This document shows, piece by piece, positions 21,831 through 30,791 of a stretch of 64,000 nucleotides of DNA. Below the pieces are notes generated by a model, which was not told the origin of the DNA, ran no database searches, and saw only the letters and a list, made by a program, of their open reading frames with translations. The stretch comes from Pinus tabuliformis. Its lineage: Eukaryota; Streptophyta; Pinopsida; Pinales; Pinaceae. The stretch covers positions 276,613,174 to 276,677,173 of the forward strand of contig CM062804.1 in NCBI GenBank assembly GCA_031772625.1. Direction: 5' to 3'. The position numbers were made by a program, and so were the translations under genes. Positions within the stretch are counted from its first letter, which is position 1. Each line of letters opens with the position of its first letter.

Positions 21831-22799
21831 ATGGAAAGGAAGGAATTAGAGATTACATGGTCCCGTTGGCCGCCCACGAAAAGACAGAAAGAGATTTTGG
21901 AAGACCTCTTCAGACAAGGCCATCGTAACCCTAGTCGCTCTCGAATAAATGAGATTACCACTCTGCTCAAACAACACGGCAAAGTAGAAGCAAAAAATGT
22001 GTTTTATTGGTTTCAGAATACTCAAGCACGCAGCAAGAGTAAACAGAAAATGAAGACCCGTCAGATGCAGCGATCTCGATTTGAATCAACGCGTCAGGTT
22101 CTAAATGAAAAAGATACTCTGAAGAGCTTGGAGGGCCAAACCTCTTATCCTCCAACTAAGGGTAAACTATAGTTACTTTGTTCTTTTAACAGTCTTAAGC
22201 ATTTCCATTTTTAGTTGCTTACTTATCCTGTAGCCATGTCTGTCTATGTTCAGCTGATGGCAAGATCGTGGATTATACAAAGGATATGGCCCAGTTTTCA
22301 CCTCAGGTAGCGAAAATCTAGTGGGCAGCTTGTTATTCTCTTCCCTTTTTCATTGTTAAATCTAGGTTTCACGTATTTGTTTCGCTCTCTGATTCATTAT
22401 CCACGTATTTTAGATTATTGTCCAGGAAACCACAAATTCTCCGGTACGTCAAGACAAAGGCTCATACCTATTGATTTGTCATCGAAACAACATTTGCAAT
22501 CTGTTGGGGTCGAAACTTTCTCAGAACCCGATCATTTCACATACAATATGTGGAACAAAGAAGCCCATAGAAAAGATGGATGGCTGCACCATTTTACAGG
22601 CCCTCGCAGAAGTAACGTCATGACGAATTGTGCAGCTGCCCAGGAACATGAGAAAAGAGAGGAATTGCTGGAGCTGTTTCCTTTGCACCCGGATGGTAAC
22701 CTCAGGTCCAAGTGCAACAGTAGTTTGAACGGTGAACAACAAACCAACAACCTGAGGTTGGGTGGTGGTGTATTCTTGTCATTAAAGTTTGTGCCTTAG
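21831..22799 (+). CDS. WUSCHEL-related homeobox (WOX) transcription factor, copy 2
   Basis: Paralogue of the gene at 2583. The proposed exons are 21831-22161 and 22426-22799, joined by a phase-1 intron (donor G|GTAAAC, acceptor TGTCCAG|GA), giving 234 aa. The homeodomain has the same WFQNTQAR helix; residue 14 is Pro here and Thr in copy 1. The WUS-box LLELFPLHP is intact. Coding differences from copy 1 are mostly amino-acid changing (E to K, A to D and V to L after the homeodomain; Q to E, D to G, H to D, W to R in exon 2), plus one in-frame extra Gln codon. The acceptor region differs from copy 1 by indels, so exon 2 starts five codons earlier. Intact frames in both copies argue that neither is a pseudogene. 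Expression cannot be judged. Confidence 0.9.
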
Positions 22800-23159
22800 A
22801 TACAAACGAATTGCATGCTCAAAGTTTCCCTCTATTTCATTCATTTCCATGATCATAAATCCCGTCCAATCCGTTCACAAATTTTGTCATTTGAAATGTA
22901 CGTTGAGGTCAGGTTTATCATACAATCGAAATACCTCAAACAATATGAGTGTTTTAGTTGAATAAATAAATGTCTCTTCCCTTTTTATGATAAATATCTT
23001 CATTCTCTCAATTCATAACCATTTTTGAGTTTACTAATCTGGCGAAATAAAAATATTTTGGAGGTTCGCATTGTTGTAAAGTAAAATGTTTTGCTAGGAT
23101 TAGAGGGCCACATTGTTAGTTCAAGTTCATCCTTAATGTGGATAGCATGAATACAAAAT
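22800..23159 (+). other. WOX copy 2 3' flank
   Basis: Matches 3533-3890, including the AATAAATAAATG candidate poly(A) stretch. The host sequence is interrupted at 23165 by the LTR element and resumes after 29169. Confidence 0.6.
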
Positions 23160-23186
23160 TTGCCTGTTGAAAATATAATTTCAACT

Positions 23187-23420
23187 GCGATCGCCGATAT
23201 CGCATCGGCAAAGTTGAAGTGAAGGAACTATAAAGGAGCCTTTGTGTTTGCGATAAGCGATCGCCGATATCGCATCGGCAAAGTTGAAGTGAAGGAACTA
23301 TAAAGGAGCCTTTGTGTTTGCGATAAGCGATCGCCGATATCGCATCGGCAAAGTTGAAGTGAAGGAACTATAAAGGAGCCTTTGTGTTTGCGATAAGCGA
23401 TCGCCGATATCGCATCGGCA
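23187..23420 (+). promoter_or_regulatory. 70-bp tandem repeats with TATA-like box, 5' LTR
   Basis: Three full units start at 23187, 23257 and 23327, and a partial fourth at 23397. Each begins with the palindrome GCGATCGC and CGATATCG, and each carries CTATAAAGG, a good plant TATA-box match, 49 bases into the unit. The location in the left part of the LTR is where U3 promoter elements are expected. The repeats may act as multiplied core promoter or enhancer; this is inference. Confidence 0.75.
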
Positions 23421-23767
23421 CATCGCTATCGGCAATGTCATAGAGTCGGGGTCTTTGACATGAGAAAAGTTGCGATGCGATGCAAATAAAGTCAATGGTT
23501 AAAGTACAGGTCTGCAGCAAATAAATTTGACGTGAATTAAAAGTTCATTTACCGCCAGTAAATGTCAGTAAAACAGTAAATGCAATTTACTGTGGGTTGG
23601 TAAGTTTTGGTGAAGTTTTTAATTTCTTTTACGGAAGTATGGGCAAATTTAAAGAATGGTATGGGCAAGTCATCGCCCCATCTTTAATGTTTTTGATATA
23701 TGTTTCTCATGTGTGCTCATTTTTGTAGTAGAGTGAATTGCACATGAAATTAAAATGTGAATGATAA

Positions 23768-24101
23768 CACACAACAGCGTGTGAAAAGATAGAACCAGGT
23801 GATGTAATTTTGTGTAGGGTAATGCACAGCAGTGCGAAGTAATGAAATTGAAGAGTGAGGCACAGCAGTGCGATGTATTGAACACACAACAGTGTGTAAA
23901 AAGAGAACCAGTCGATGTAATTTTGGTGTGGTAAGAAAACCATGTGTGGTTTTTGCACAAGCAGTGCATAAAGAAAATGGTGAAGTTTTTTTTGTAAGTC
24001 TGTGTGAATTTTGTTTACAGCAGTAAACTTATGTAACCTTTTATTACAGCAGTAAGTTGTTTTTACAGCAGTGAATGAAGATTTTACACAGCAGTGTAAA
24101 A
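23768..24101 (+). repeat. Cluster of AC-AGCA-GT hairpins, 5' LTR
   Basis: Short inverted repeats share the loop AGCA or AACA. They are GCAC/GTGC (23824-23835, 23860-23871), ACACAC/GTGTGT (23882-23897), TGCAC/GTGCA with loop AAGCA (23954-23968), GTTTAC/GTAAAC (24013-24028), TTAC/GTAA (24044-24055), and an 8-bp stem TTTTACAC/GTGTAAAA (24082-24101). CACAC/GTGTG at 23768-23783 has a 6-nt loop. The outer stem bases differ between copies but stay complementary. Confidence 0.85.
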
Positions 24102-24352
24102 ATCATTTTGTAAAAGAGGCAGAGTATTTTATTTTGAAAATCCCTCTGAGTGAAAGAGGATGAAGTTTGTATCAGGCTTTGTATTTTAATCAATAGAAAT
24201 ATTTTTATGGCTGTGTAATACTCTGTTATGAGTAGATTTATTTTTAAAAGCTTCCCTGTGCACAAAGGTCCTGGAACAGTGGAAACAGAGCATTGGCTCT
24301 GTGGAGTTAGAATGTCTGGTTTTGGTATTTCCCATTGAAAAATACCCAACAG

Positions 24353-24364
24353 TGGTATCAGAGC
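24353..24364 (+). other. Primer binding site (initiator tRNA-Met)
   Basis: TGGTATCAGAGC begins one base after the LTR end and is complementary to the 3' end of plant initiator tRNA-Met. Confidence 0.92.
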
Positions 24365-24578
24365 TAGTCCAGGCTCTTTGATGGTGACAGAGCAGGTTCA
24401 TGCTCTTTGAAGACTCAAAGAAGCTGAAGGAAGGTGTGGTTGCAGCAGAGAAAGCTTCTCCAGCAGTGTGAAGTTTCAGCCAAAGGGATTCAGGTATTTC
24501 CCAAGTTTCTGAGTTATTATTAAAGACAGTCAGTTGTTTTAAAAAAAACACAGTCAAGTATTAGAAGCCCAGATAAGA

Positions 24579-26144
24579 ATGGCAAGGTCAAAGAAGAAAG
24601 CCTCCAAGCCTGTTAAAAATGTGTCTCCCCCCTCTACTAAACTTGAAGGCAATCCATTAGAATACATTCTATTTGAAACCCCAAAGTTTGATGGAAACTT
24701 TGATGTATGGGAAATAATGATGAGGGCTTTCCTAATGTCTGAGGGGATTGAAGTCTGGGAGTCAGTGATTGATGACAGCAAGATGGATGAAGAATCCATG
24801 GAGTATGATGCACAAGCAGTAAAACTAATTTTGGATGGACTCCCTGATTCTGTGAAGAGGAATCTAGGAAAATATACATCAGCAAAGGATATATGGGACA
24901 GACTGCATGACCTTCATGCAAAGGGAGCACTGACCATGAAAATGAGTCAAGAAGAAAGTCATGAACCCATCATAGAAGCTGAGAATGAAAAGCTTGACCT
25001 CATCAAGCTTCAAGTAAAAGAAAGGGATGAAGAGCTAGCCAAGCTCAAGAAGGAACTTGATCAATGCAAGAGGAAACATCATGAAGAAGTCATGTCTATG
25101 ACAAATCAGCTGAATGAAGCAAACAAGCAGGCAGATGCCTTGACAAGTCAACTTGAACAAAGACACAAGAGAGTGAATAAGCTTGTGGAAGAGATTGGAC
25201 AGTACATGGTAGAGGTCTCCTCCCTTAAGTCCGAACTACAAGAAACCAGGAAGCAGGCACAAGGAGCTGAAAAGAAAATGAAGAGCAGTCAAGCAAAAGA
25301 TGAAGAAATCTCCAAAATGAAGACAGAGATTATCTCCTTCAAAATAGTAGCAGCTGAAGCTACTCGTAGCAAGGAAGAAACAGAGGGACAACTAGCAAAG
25401 AGAAATGATGTATGTGAAAAGTTAGAAGAAGAGATTGTCCTCCTCAGGAAGAAGGTTGAAGGGCTGAACAAAATAATGAAGAGCTCTCAAGCTCTGGATG
25501 ACATGCTCAGCTATCACAGATCTCCATCTGATAAATCAGGACTTGGGTATGTAGCTGAACCCTCAAACAAGGATGAGGATGCTTTAAGCAAAGGAGATGT
25601 GAAGAAGCCAGAGAGAGATGGTGATGCTCCTAGTTCCAGCAAAGGCAAGGAGAAAAATGAAGGCTGCAATAAAAGAGATCCTGCTCCAAGAAGAAAACCA
25701 GCTCCAAGAAGAAATGTAGCTGATGTCAAAAAGGCAAGAGGTAATGGTGATCATCAAAGGATCTCAAGGCAGCAAGGCTTCGGAAGTGCATCAAGAAAAC
25801 CTCCATCTCCCAGGTACCAAAGTTCATTTTATGGTTATTGTTATTCATGTTCAAACTTTGGTCATATGGCAAAAGAATGTAGAACATTTCATGGAGATAG
25901 ATGTTGTGGTCCCCGACAATCTCCTAGAAACAATTTTAGAAGAAATCATGAAATGTTATTCATGAATAAAGTTGAATGCTTCAAGTGTCATAACATTGGG
26001 CATATGGCACGTGACTGTAACTTGACATGGGCTCTTACACAAGCTAGACCCATGCAAAAGAAGAAAATTACACAAGTATGGAGAAGGAAGGAAAGGCAAT
26101 CTGAAAACCCCTTGAACTCCCCAGTGGATCTAAATTTATTTTGA
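24579..26144 (+). CDS. gag: Gag polyprotein of the non-autonomous copia-type element
   Basis: An intact 521-aa ORF. Residues about 20-115 match the copia gag N-terminus (DUF4219/UBN2 type: KFDGNFDVWEIMMRAFL, then LILDGLPDSVKRNLGKY and DIWDRLHDLH). Residues about 125-310 are charged heptad repeats, predicted coiled coil. A basic, Ser/Pro-rich linker follows, then two zinc knuckles: CYSCSNFGHMAKEC at 421-434 and CFKCHNIGHMARDC at 467-480. Gag would assemble the particle and package RNA in the cytoplasm. No pol frame follows. The coiled coil is longer than in ordinary copia gag. The ATG sits about 215 bases after the primer site. Confidence 0.93.
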   Translation: MARSKKKASKPVKNVSPPSTKLEGNPLEYILFETPKFDGNFDVWEIMMRAFLMSEGIEVWESVIDDSKMDEESMEYDAQAVKLILDGLPDSVKRNLGKYTSAKDIWDRLHDLHAKGALTMKMSQEESHEPIIEAENEKLDLIKLQVKERDEELAKLKKELDQCKRKHHEEVMSMTNQLNEANKQADALTSQLEQRHKRVNKLVEEIGQYMVEVSSLKSELQETRKQAQGAEKKMKSSQAKDEEISKMKTEIISFKIVAAEATRSKEETEGQLAKRNDVCEKLEEEIVLLRKKVEGLNKIMKSSQALDDMLSYHRSPSDKSGLGYVAEPSNKDEDALSKGDVKKPERDGDAPSSSKGKEKNEGCNKRDPAPRRKPAPRRNVADVKKARGNGDHQRISRQQGFGSASRKPPSPRYQSSFYGYCYSCSNFGHMAKECRTFHGDRCCGPRQSPRNNFRRNHEMLFMNKVECFKCHNIGHMARDCNLTWALTQARPMQKKKITQVWRRKERQSENPLNSPVDLNLF

Positions 26145-26174
26145 GAAGAGTCTGCCAAAAGAAGACAAGCATAC

Positions 26175-26186
26175 ATTAAAGGGGAG
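26175..26186 (+). other. Internal polypurine-tract-like 12-mer
   Basis: ATTAAAGGGGAG, 30 bases after the gag stop, is identical to the 12 bases directly before the 3' LTR. Confidence 0.7.
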
Positions 26187-27599
26187 CTTGTAATTTTTTT
26201 TGTTTGCTGAACTGTATTAACAGTCATTTGTTGATGGAGGATGTATTGCAGCGCAGCAGTTGCAAATGAAATCTTTGTTAATCCCTCTGAAAGGTAATAT
26301 GCAGCAGTGATGAAATCAGCAATGTTTTTGCTTTGTGTTCATGCAATATGCACAGAAATGCACAAGGAAGAAAAGATGGCAGCGCTGAAATGTAAAGAGC
26401 AGCAGCGAGATAAGAGAAAAATGCAAAGCTTGGAGACCCTCACAGCAGTGGGAAGATAGAGCATAAGACAGCAGTTTGGAATTTTTTTTGGAGCACATGG
26501 ATTAGAATGAACAGCAGTTTGAAATTTTTGTGTGGTGCACATGCATTGAAATGCATAGCAATGGAAGGTAGTTTCCTTCTATGAAATATGAGAGAACATA
26601 CTCACAGCAGAATGAGTGTAATGCACAGCCGATGAAATGTTTTGTATTGGGAATGAAAATGCAAAGCAATGAGAAGAAATGAGAAGAAGGCAAAACGCAG
26701 CAGAGCGTAAATGCCCAGTGGCTGAGAATGCAATGAAATTTCTCACACAACAGTAAAAAAAATGTAATGTTTTTCTTCATATGCAATGCGGCATGCAAAG
26801 AAATGCATAAAGAAAAACAGGGACAACAGATTTTTAATGCACATGGATGAATGAGAATGTGTATGGCAGCAGAAAAATGAAAGGAACTGCACAGCAGTGC
26901 ATTGTGTAATTAAAAAAAATGAAACTGAAGATTGTGTGAAGCAAGGGTGCATGAGAAAAGGCAGCAGCCTGTGATATTTTTTGTGGAGAATGAAGTGCCA
27001 AGAGTATGGGCACAGCAGTATGATGAAACAGAAAGGAAGCAGCAGTGCAAATTGCAGCAGCAACACAACAACAAGTATATGGACAGCAGCAGCTTGAAGA
27101 AAAGTTTTCCCATCGTGAAGAAGGAGAAGCACACAGCAATGCAAACAAGAAAAATGCAGCAGCATGAAGTCTTGTTGAAGAAATGAAAGGTAATGGACAA
27201 CAGCACATGCAAAAGAAATTTTCCTTACAGCAGTAAAGGTAAATGTAATGAATTGAATTGAAATGCAATATATGCAACAGCAGTGAGTGTAAGAAATGTT
27301 TACACACAGCAGTGTAAATTTGTAAGTTGGGACAGTGTAATTGTTCCAGAAAAGACGGAATATTATGTCTTTGAAGAATGCACAACATTGCAGAGTTTGC
27401 AAAGAAATGTAAGTGAAGTGCAGCAACACAACAACAAGTGTAGACACAGCAGTGTGAGGTAGACACAGTAAAGAAGATGGCACAACAGTGCAGCAGAGAA
27501 TATGCAGCAGCATAAAAGAACATCGTAATGAGTTTGCACACACAGCAGTGCAATGGTTGTTTGTTTTGGAACTGCACTTGAAGCAGTCATTTGGTGAAA

Positions 27600-27935
27600 C
27601 CCTCTATTGAAGAGGAAGGTGCTTTTAAGCACATTGTCATTAGTGAATCCCTCTGTAATGAGGAAGGTGCTCTTAAGCACAGTTACATTGGTGAATCCCT
27701 CTGTTCAGAGGAAGATGCTCTCTAGCATAGTTTGGTAGATCCCTCTGTCATGAGGAAGGTGCTCTTAAGCACAGTTTCAGGTGAATCCCTCTATTAAGAG
27801 GAAGACAACTTTGTTTGTTTATGAACTGCAGCAGAAGCAGTTGGTGAATCCCTCTATGCGAGGAAGATTGGTGAACCCCTCTATGTGAGGAAGATATTCT
27901 TGTAACAGCAGTTAGTGAATCCCTCCATGTGAGGA
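27600..27935 (+). repeat. Degenerate tandem repeats with two hairpin types
   Basis: Eight copies of a CCCTCT...GAGGAAG stem occur at about 27601, 27650, 27698, 27742, 27788, 27851, 27879 and 27921. The first four are each followed by a second stem: GTGCTT/AAGCAC, GTGCT/AGCAC, ATGCT/AGCAT, GTGCT/AGCAC. The third shows matched changes on both arms. Unit spacing is about 35-60 bp. A related stem, CCTCT/AGAGG, is in both LTRs near 24145 and 28963. Confidence 0.82.
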
Positions 27936-27970
27936 AGTGCTTGGGTAAGATTGAATGCCCAGCAGTTGAA

Positions 27971-27982
27971 ATTAAAGGGGAG
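27971..27982 (+). other. Polypurine tract of the gag-only element
   Basis: ATTAAAGGGGAG directly abuts the 3' LTR, the expected place for plus-strand priming. Confidence 0.85.
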
Positions 27983-29169
27983 TGTTGAAAATATAATTTC
28001 AACTGCGATCGCCGATATCGCATCGGCAAAGTTGAAGTGAAGGAACTATAAAGGAGCCTTTGTGTTTGCGATAAGCGATCGCCGATATCGCATCGGCAAA
28101 GTTGAAGTGAAGGAAATATAAAGGAGCCTTTGTGTTTGCGATAAGCGATCGCCGATATCGCATCGGCAAAGTTGAAGTGAAGGAACTATAAAGGAGCCTT
28201 TGTGTTTGCGATAAGCGATCGCCGATATCGCATCGGCACATCGCTATCGGCAATGTCATAGAGTCGGGGTCTTTGACATGAGAAAAGTTGCGATGCGATG
28301 CAAATAAAGTCAATGGTTAAAGTACAGGTCTGCAGCAAATAAATTTGACGTGAAGTAAAAGTTCATTTACCGCCAGTAAATGTCAGTAAAACAGTAAATG
28401 CAATTTACTGTGGGTTGGTAAGTTTTGGTGAAGTTTTTAATTTCTTTTACGGAAGTATGGGCAAATTTAAAGAATGGTATGGGCAAGTCATCGCCCCATC
28501 TTTAATGTTTTTGATATATGTTTCTCGTGTGTGCTCATTTTTGTAGTAGAGTGAATTGCACATGAAATTAAAATGTGAATGATAACACACAACAGCGTGT
28601 GAAAAGATAGAACCAGGTGATGTAATTTTGTGTAGGGTAATGCACAGCAGTGCGAAGTAATGAAATTGAAGAGTGAGGCACAGCAGTGCGATGTATTGAA
28701 CACACAACAGTGTGTAAAAAGAGAACCAGTCGATGTAATTTTGGTGTGGTAAGAAAACCATGTGTGGTTTTTGCACAAGCAGTGCATAAAGAAAATGGTG
28801 AAGTTTTTTTTGTAAGTCTGTGTGAATTTTGTTTACAGCAGTAAACTTATGTAACCTTTTATTACAGCAGTAAGTTGTTTTTACAGCAGTGAATGAAGAT
28901 TTTACACAGCAGTGTAAAAATCATTTTGTAAAAGAGGCAGAGTATTTTATTTTGAAAATCCCTCTGAGTGAAAGAGGATGAAGTTTGTATCAGGCTTTGT
29001 ATTTTAATCAATAGAAATATTTTTATGGCTGTGTAATACTCTGTTATGAGTAGATTTATTTTTAAAAGCTTCCCTGTGCACAAAGGTCCTGGAACAGTGG
29101 AAACAGAGCATTGGCTCTGTGGAGTTAGAATGTCTGGTTTTGGTATTTCCCATTGAAAAATACCCAACA
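27983..29169 (+). repeat. 3' LTR of the gag-only element
   Basis: 1187 bp, same length as the 5' LTR. The differences seen are C/A in the second 70-bp unit (about 28115), T/G near 28355 and A/G near 28527. The hairpin cluster recurs at 28586-28919. Confidence 0.95.
28005..28238 (+). promoter_or_regulatory. 70-bp tandem repeats with TATA-like box, 3' LTR
   Basis: Same three-and-a-third units as in the 5' LTR (offset 4818). In the second unit CTATAAAGG has become ATATAAAGG. Confidence 0.75.
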
Positions 29170-29396
29170 TTGCCTAGAACTAATTTCATAAAAAGGTTTG
29201 ATTTTCACTGTGGAACTTGAATTGGCTACGAGGAAGTGTGCATTTGCTAAATGAAGCATACCGGTAACCGCATTACCCTATAGGATGAAGAAGCATTTTC
29301 GCTTGCAAATGGAGAAAACTTTAATAGATGAAAACTGGTGTAAACGATCAATATTTAACGAACAATAGATTTAGGTTTTGTAATATTTTTATATTT

Positions 29397-29705
29397 TTGG
29401 GAGGAACTTATTAGAATTACAATAATGTCAAATCAGAAGGAAATAGGAAATTGGTGAGTGGGGAGCCACATATCACTAATCAAAATTTTAACATTTATTA
29501 AAACTAATGTATCATTTTGTTAATTTAGCTAAAATTAAGTTTGTTATTTATTTATTTTTAATGTTTTTGTAAAAGAATAATAAAAATAATGATAACGTAA
29601 TTTTAAGATTATGGCAAAATTAGATATTAAATTGATATATGAATTTTTTCATTTAAAGTTTATAAAGGTATATATATTTTAATCTTGCTTAAATTTGAAC
29701 CTATA
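29397..29705 (+). repeat. ~330-bp AT-rich repeat in WOX copy 2 flank
   Basis: Homologous to 4109-4420. It ends at the junction with LINE sequence, where both partners share ATTC. Confidence 0.75.
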
Positions 29706-30790
29706 ACATTCGATGCTTTGTCAAAACAGGCCAAGGATATAAGAGGGTTTATCTATTCTTCCTTTATGATTCAGGAGATTTGTGGTGAAGTAGTCAAAGA
29801 GAGGAGAGAAAAACTTGATGTGCATTCTGCTGCAATGAGGTATGGTGCCAAGGGGACATCCCTAAATATCACCTTATTTCTAGCCAACCAAATTCCCTAG
29901 GAGATGATGGGTGGAATATGTTTTGTATTTTCCTCTTGATTTTGTTGCCACATAACTTGCCAAGCCTCCATGACAGACTTCCCTCACCATCACTCCCTGA
30001 TTCTCATGAGATTCAATGCGAGCTCCCAAACTTTTGAGGTGAAAGGACAGGTTAGGAAAACATGGTTTGTAGGTTCTTCTACATTATTGGAAAGTGTACA
30101 CCATCCAGCTCTGTTCTTATTCCTTTTTTGTACATTATCTTAAGTACGGACTTTATTCCTAAGGAGACACCAAAAGAATAACCATTCTTTTGTTGGGCAC
30201 TTCAATTGCGAGAGGGATATCCACCGCCATCGCTCACTTCCATGGGATCTTCTATCAATCTCGTAATCATAGCCATATTTTGGGGAGTAAAAGCCATTTT
30301 GGGCATGTATCCACTAAAGCTCATTTGGACGGTCTCTTAACCTGATATTTGATTGAATCATGTCTATGATGAAGGACTGCCATATACTTCTCCACCATGA
30401 ATGAATTTGAAACGCTTCGACAATTTTCCAACCTTGTTGCCAAAGAGAGGACTCTTTAGGGGTCGTAATCTGGTTAAGGGAGGTTGTTCCTAGATCTCCT
30501 CTAGGAAAGAAAAATATTCGTTGCATCCCACCCACGGATCGTCCCCTATTCTCACTTTTTCCCCATTCCCAACCATCCAAGCTATCCCTTCTTCAATTAT
30601 GACTATTGATTCCAGAGTAGCCTTCCATATTGATGTTACATTGGATGGTTTTTTATTTACTTTGCAAATCCACTTCTCCATAGATTCAGGGCCTATATTT
30701 TCTCTTTACTACCATTGTCCACAGGTATTCGTTTGTTATGAGCCTCCATGCCAATTTTTTCGCTAGTGATAATGCGAAAATGGGGAGATA
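29706..30790 (-). pseudogene. LINE zinc-finger RVT region and RNase H start
   Basis: Antisense 30314-30681 has WKATLESIVIIEEGIAWMVG and VRIGDDPWVG, typical of the region after RT in plant L1 elements. At 29706 the sequence ends within an FDxAS motif equivalent to the RNase H start, then switches to WOX-block flank DNA. Confidence 0.75.
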
Positions 30791-30791
30791 C

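Larger units (their letters stand above)
23165..24351 (+). repeat. 5' LTR of the gag-only element
   Basis: 1187 bp, TG...CA ends. It holds three 70-bp repeats with TATA-like boxes near its left end and a cluster of short hairpins (23768-24101). Confidence 0.95.
26145..27982 (+). other. Non-coding, hairpin-rich interior of the gag-only element
   Basis: About 1.8 kb between gag and the 3' LTR, with no pol homology in any frame. It is full of CAGCAG-type words. Many are embedded in short inverted repeats: TGCAC/GTGCA (26888-26901), TTAC/GTAA (27235-27246), TTTACAC/GTGTAAA with a 6-nt loop (27299-27318), ACAC/GTGT (27444-27455), and TTGCAC/GTGCAA with an 8-nt loop (27534-27553). The 3' part (27600-27935) is a second repeat family. 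Long antisense frames here are by-products of the CAG-rich composition. Confidence 0.8.
23165..29169 (+). mobile_element. Complete gag-only (non-autonomous) Ty1/copia-type LTR retrotransposon
   Basis: A 6005-bp element bounded by TGTTGAAAAT and ACCCAACA, with the 5-bp target duplication TTGCC at 23160-23164 and 29170-29174. WOX copy 1 shows the single-copy empty site. The two LTRs are 1187 bp each and differ at three positions by eye, so insertion is recent. Next to the 5' LTR is TGGTATCAGAGC (24353-24364), the initiator-Met tRNA primer site usual in copia. The only ORF is gag (24579-26144); no protease, integrase or RT is present. It must use enzymes from another element. The organisation resembles TR-GAG elements described in plants. 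Confidence 0.95.
19468..29705 (+). repeat. WOX-bearing duplicated block, copy 2
   Basis: Matches 1-4420 from the upstream AT-rich DNA through the gene to the 330-bp repeat. A complete LTR element (23165-29169) is inserted in the 3' flank; copy 1 has the empty site at about 3890. The homology ends at 29705, where LINE sequence starts at the shared bases CATTCGATGC. Confidence 0.9.

Noticed and set aside
23187..23420. CRISPR-like array from regular repeats
   Set aside because: The repeats are contiguous 70-bp units with no unique spacers, inside an LTR of a plant element.
26743..27577. Long antisense ORFs (266 and 247 aa, Cys/His-rich, overlapping in two frames)
   Set aside because: Both arise because CAGCAG-rich DNA has few stops on the opposite strand. 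The proteins are low-complexity, overlap each other, and lie within a non-coding part of a retrotransposon.
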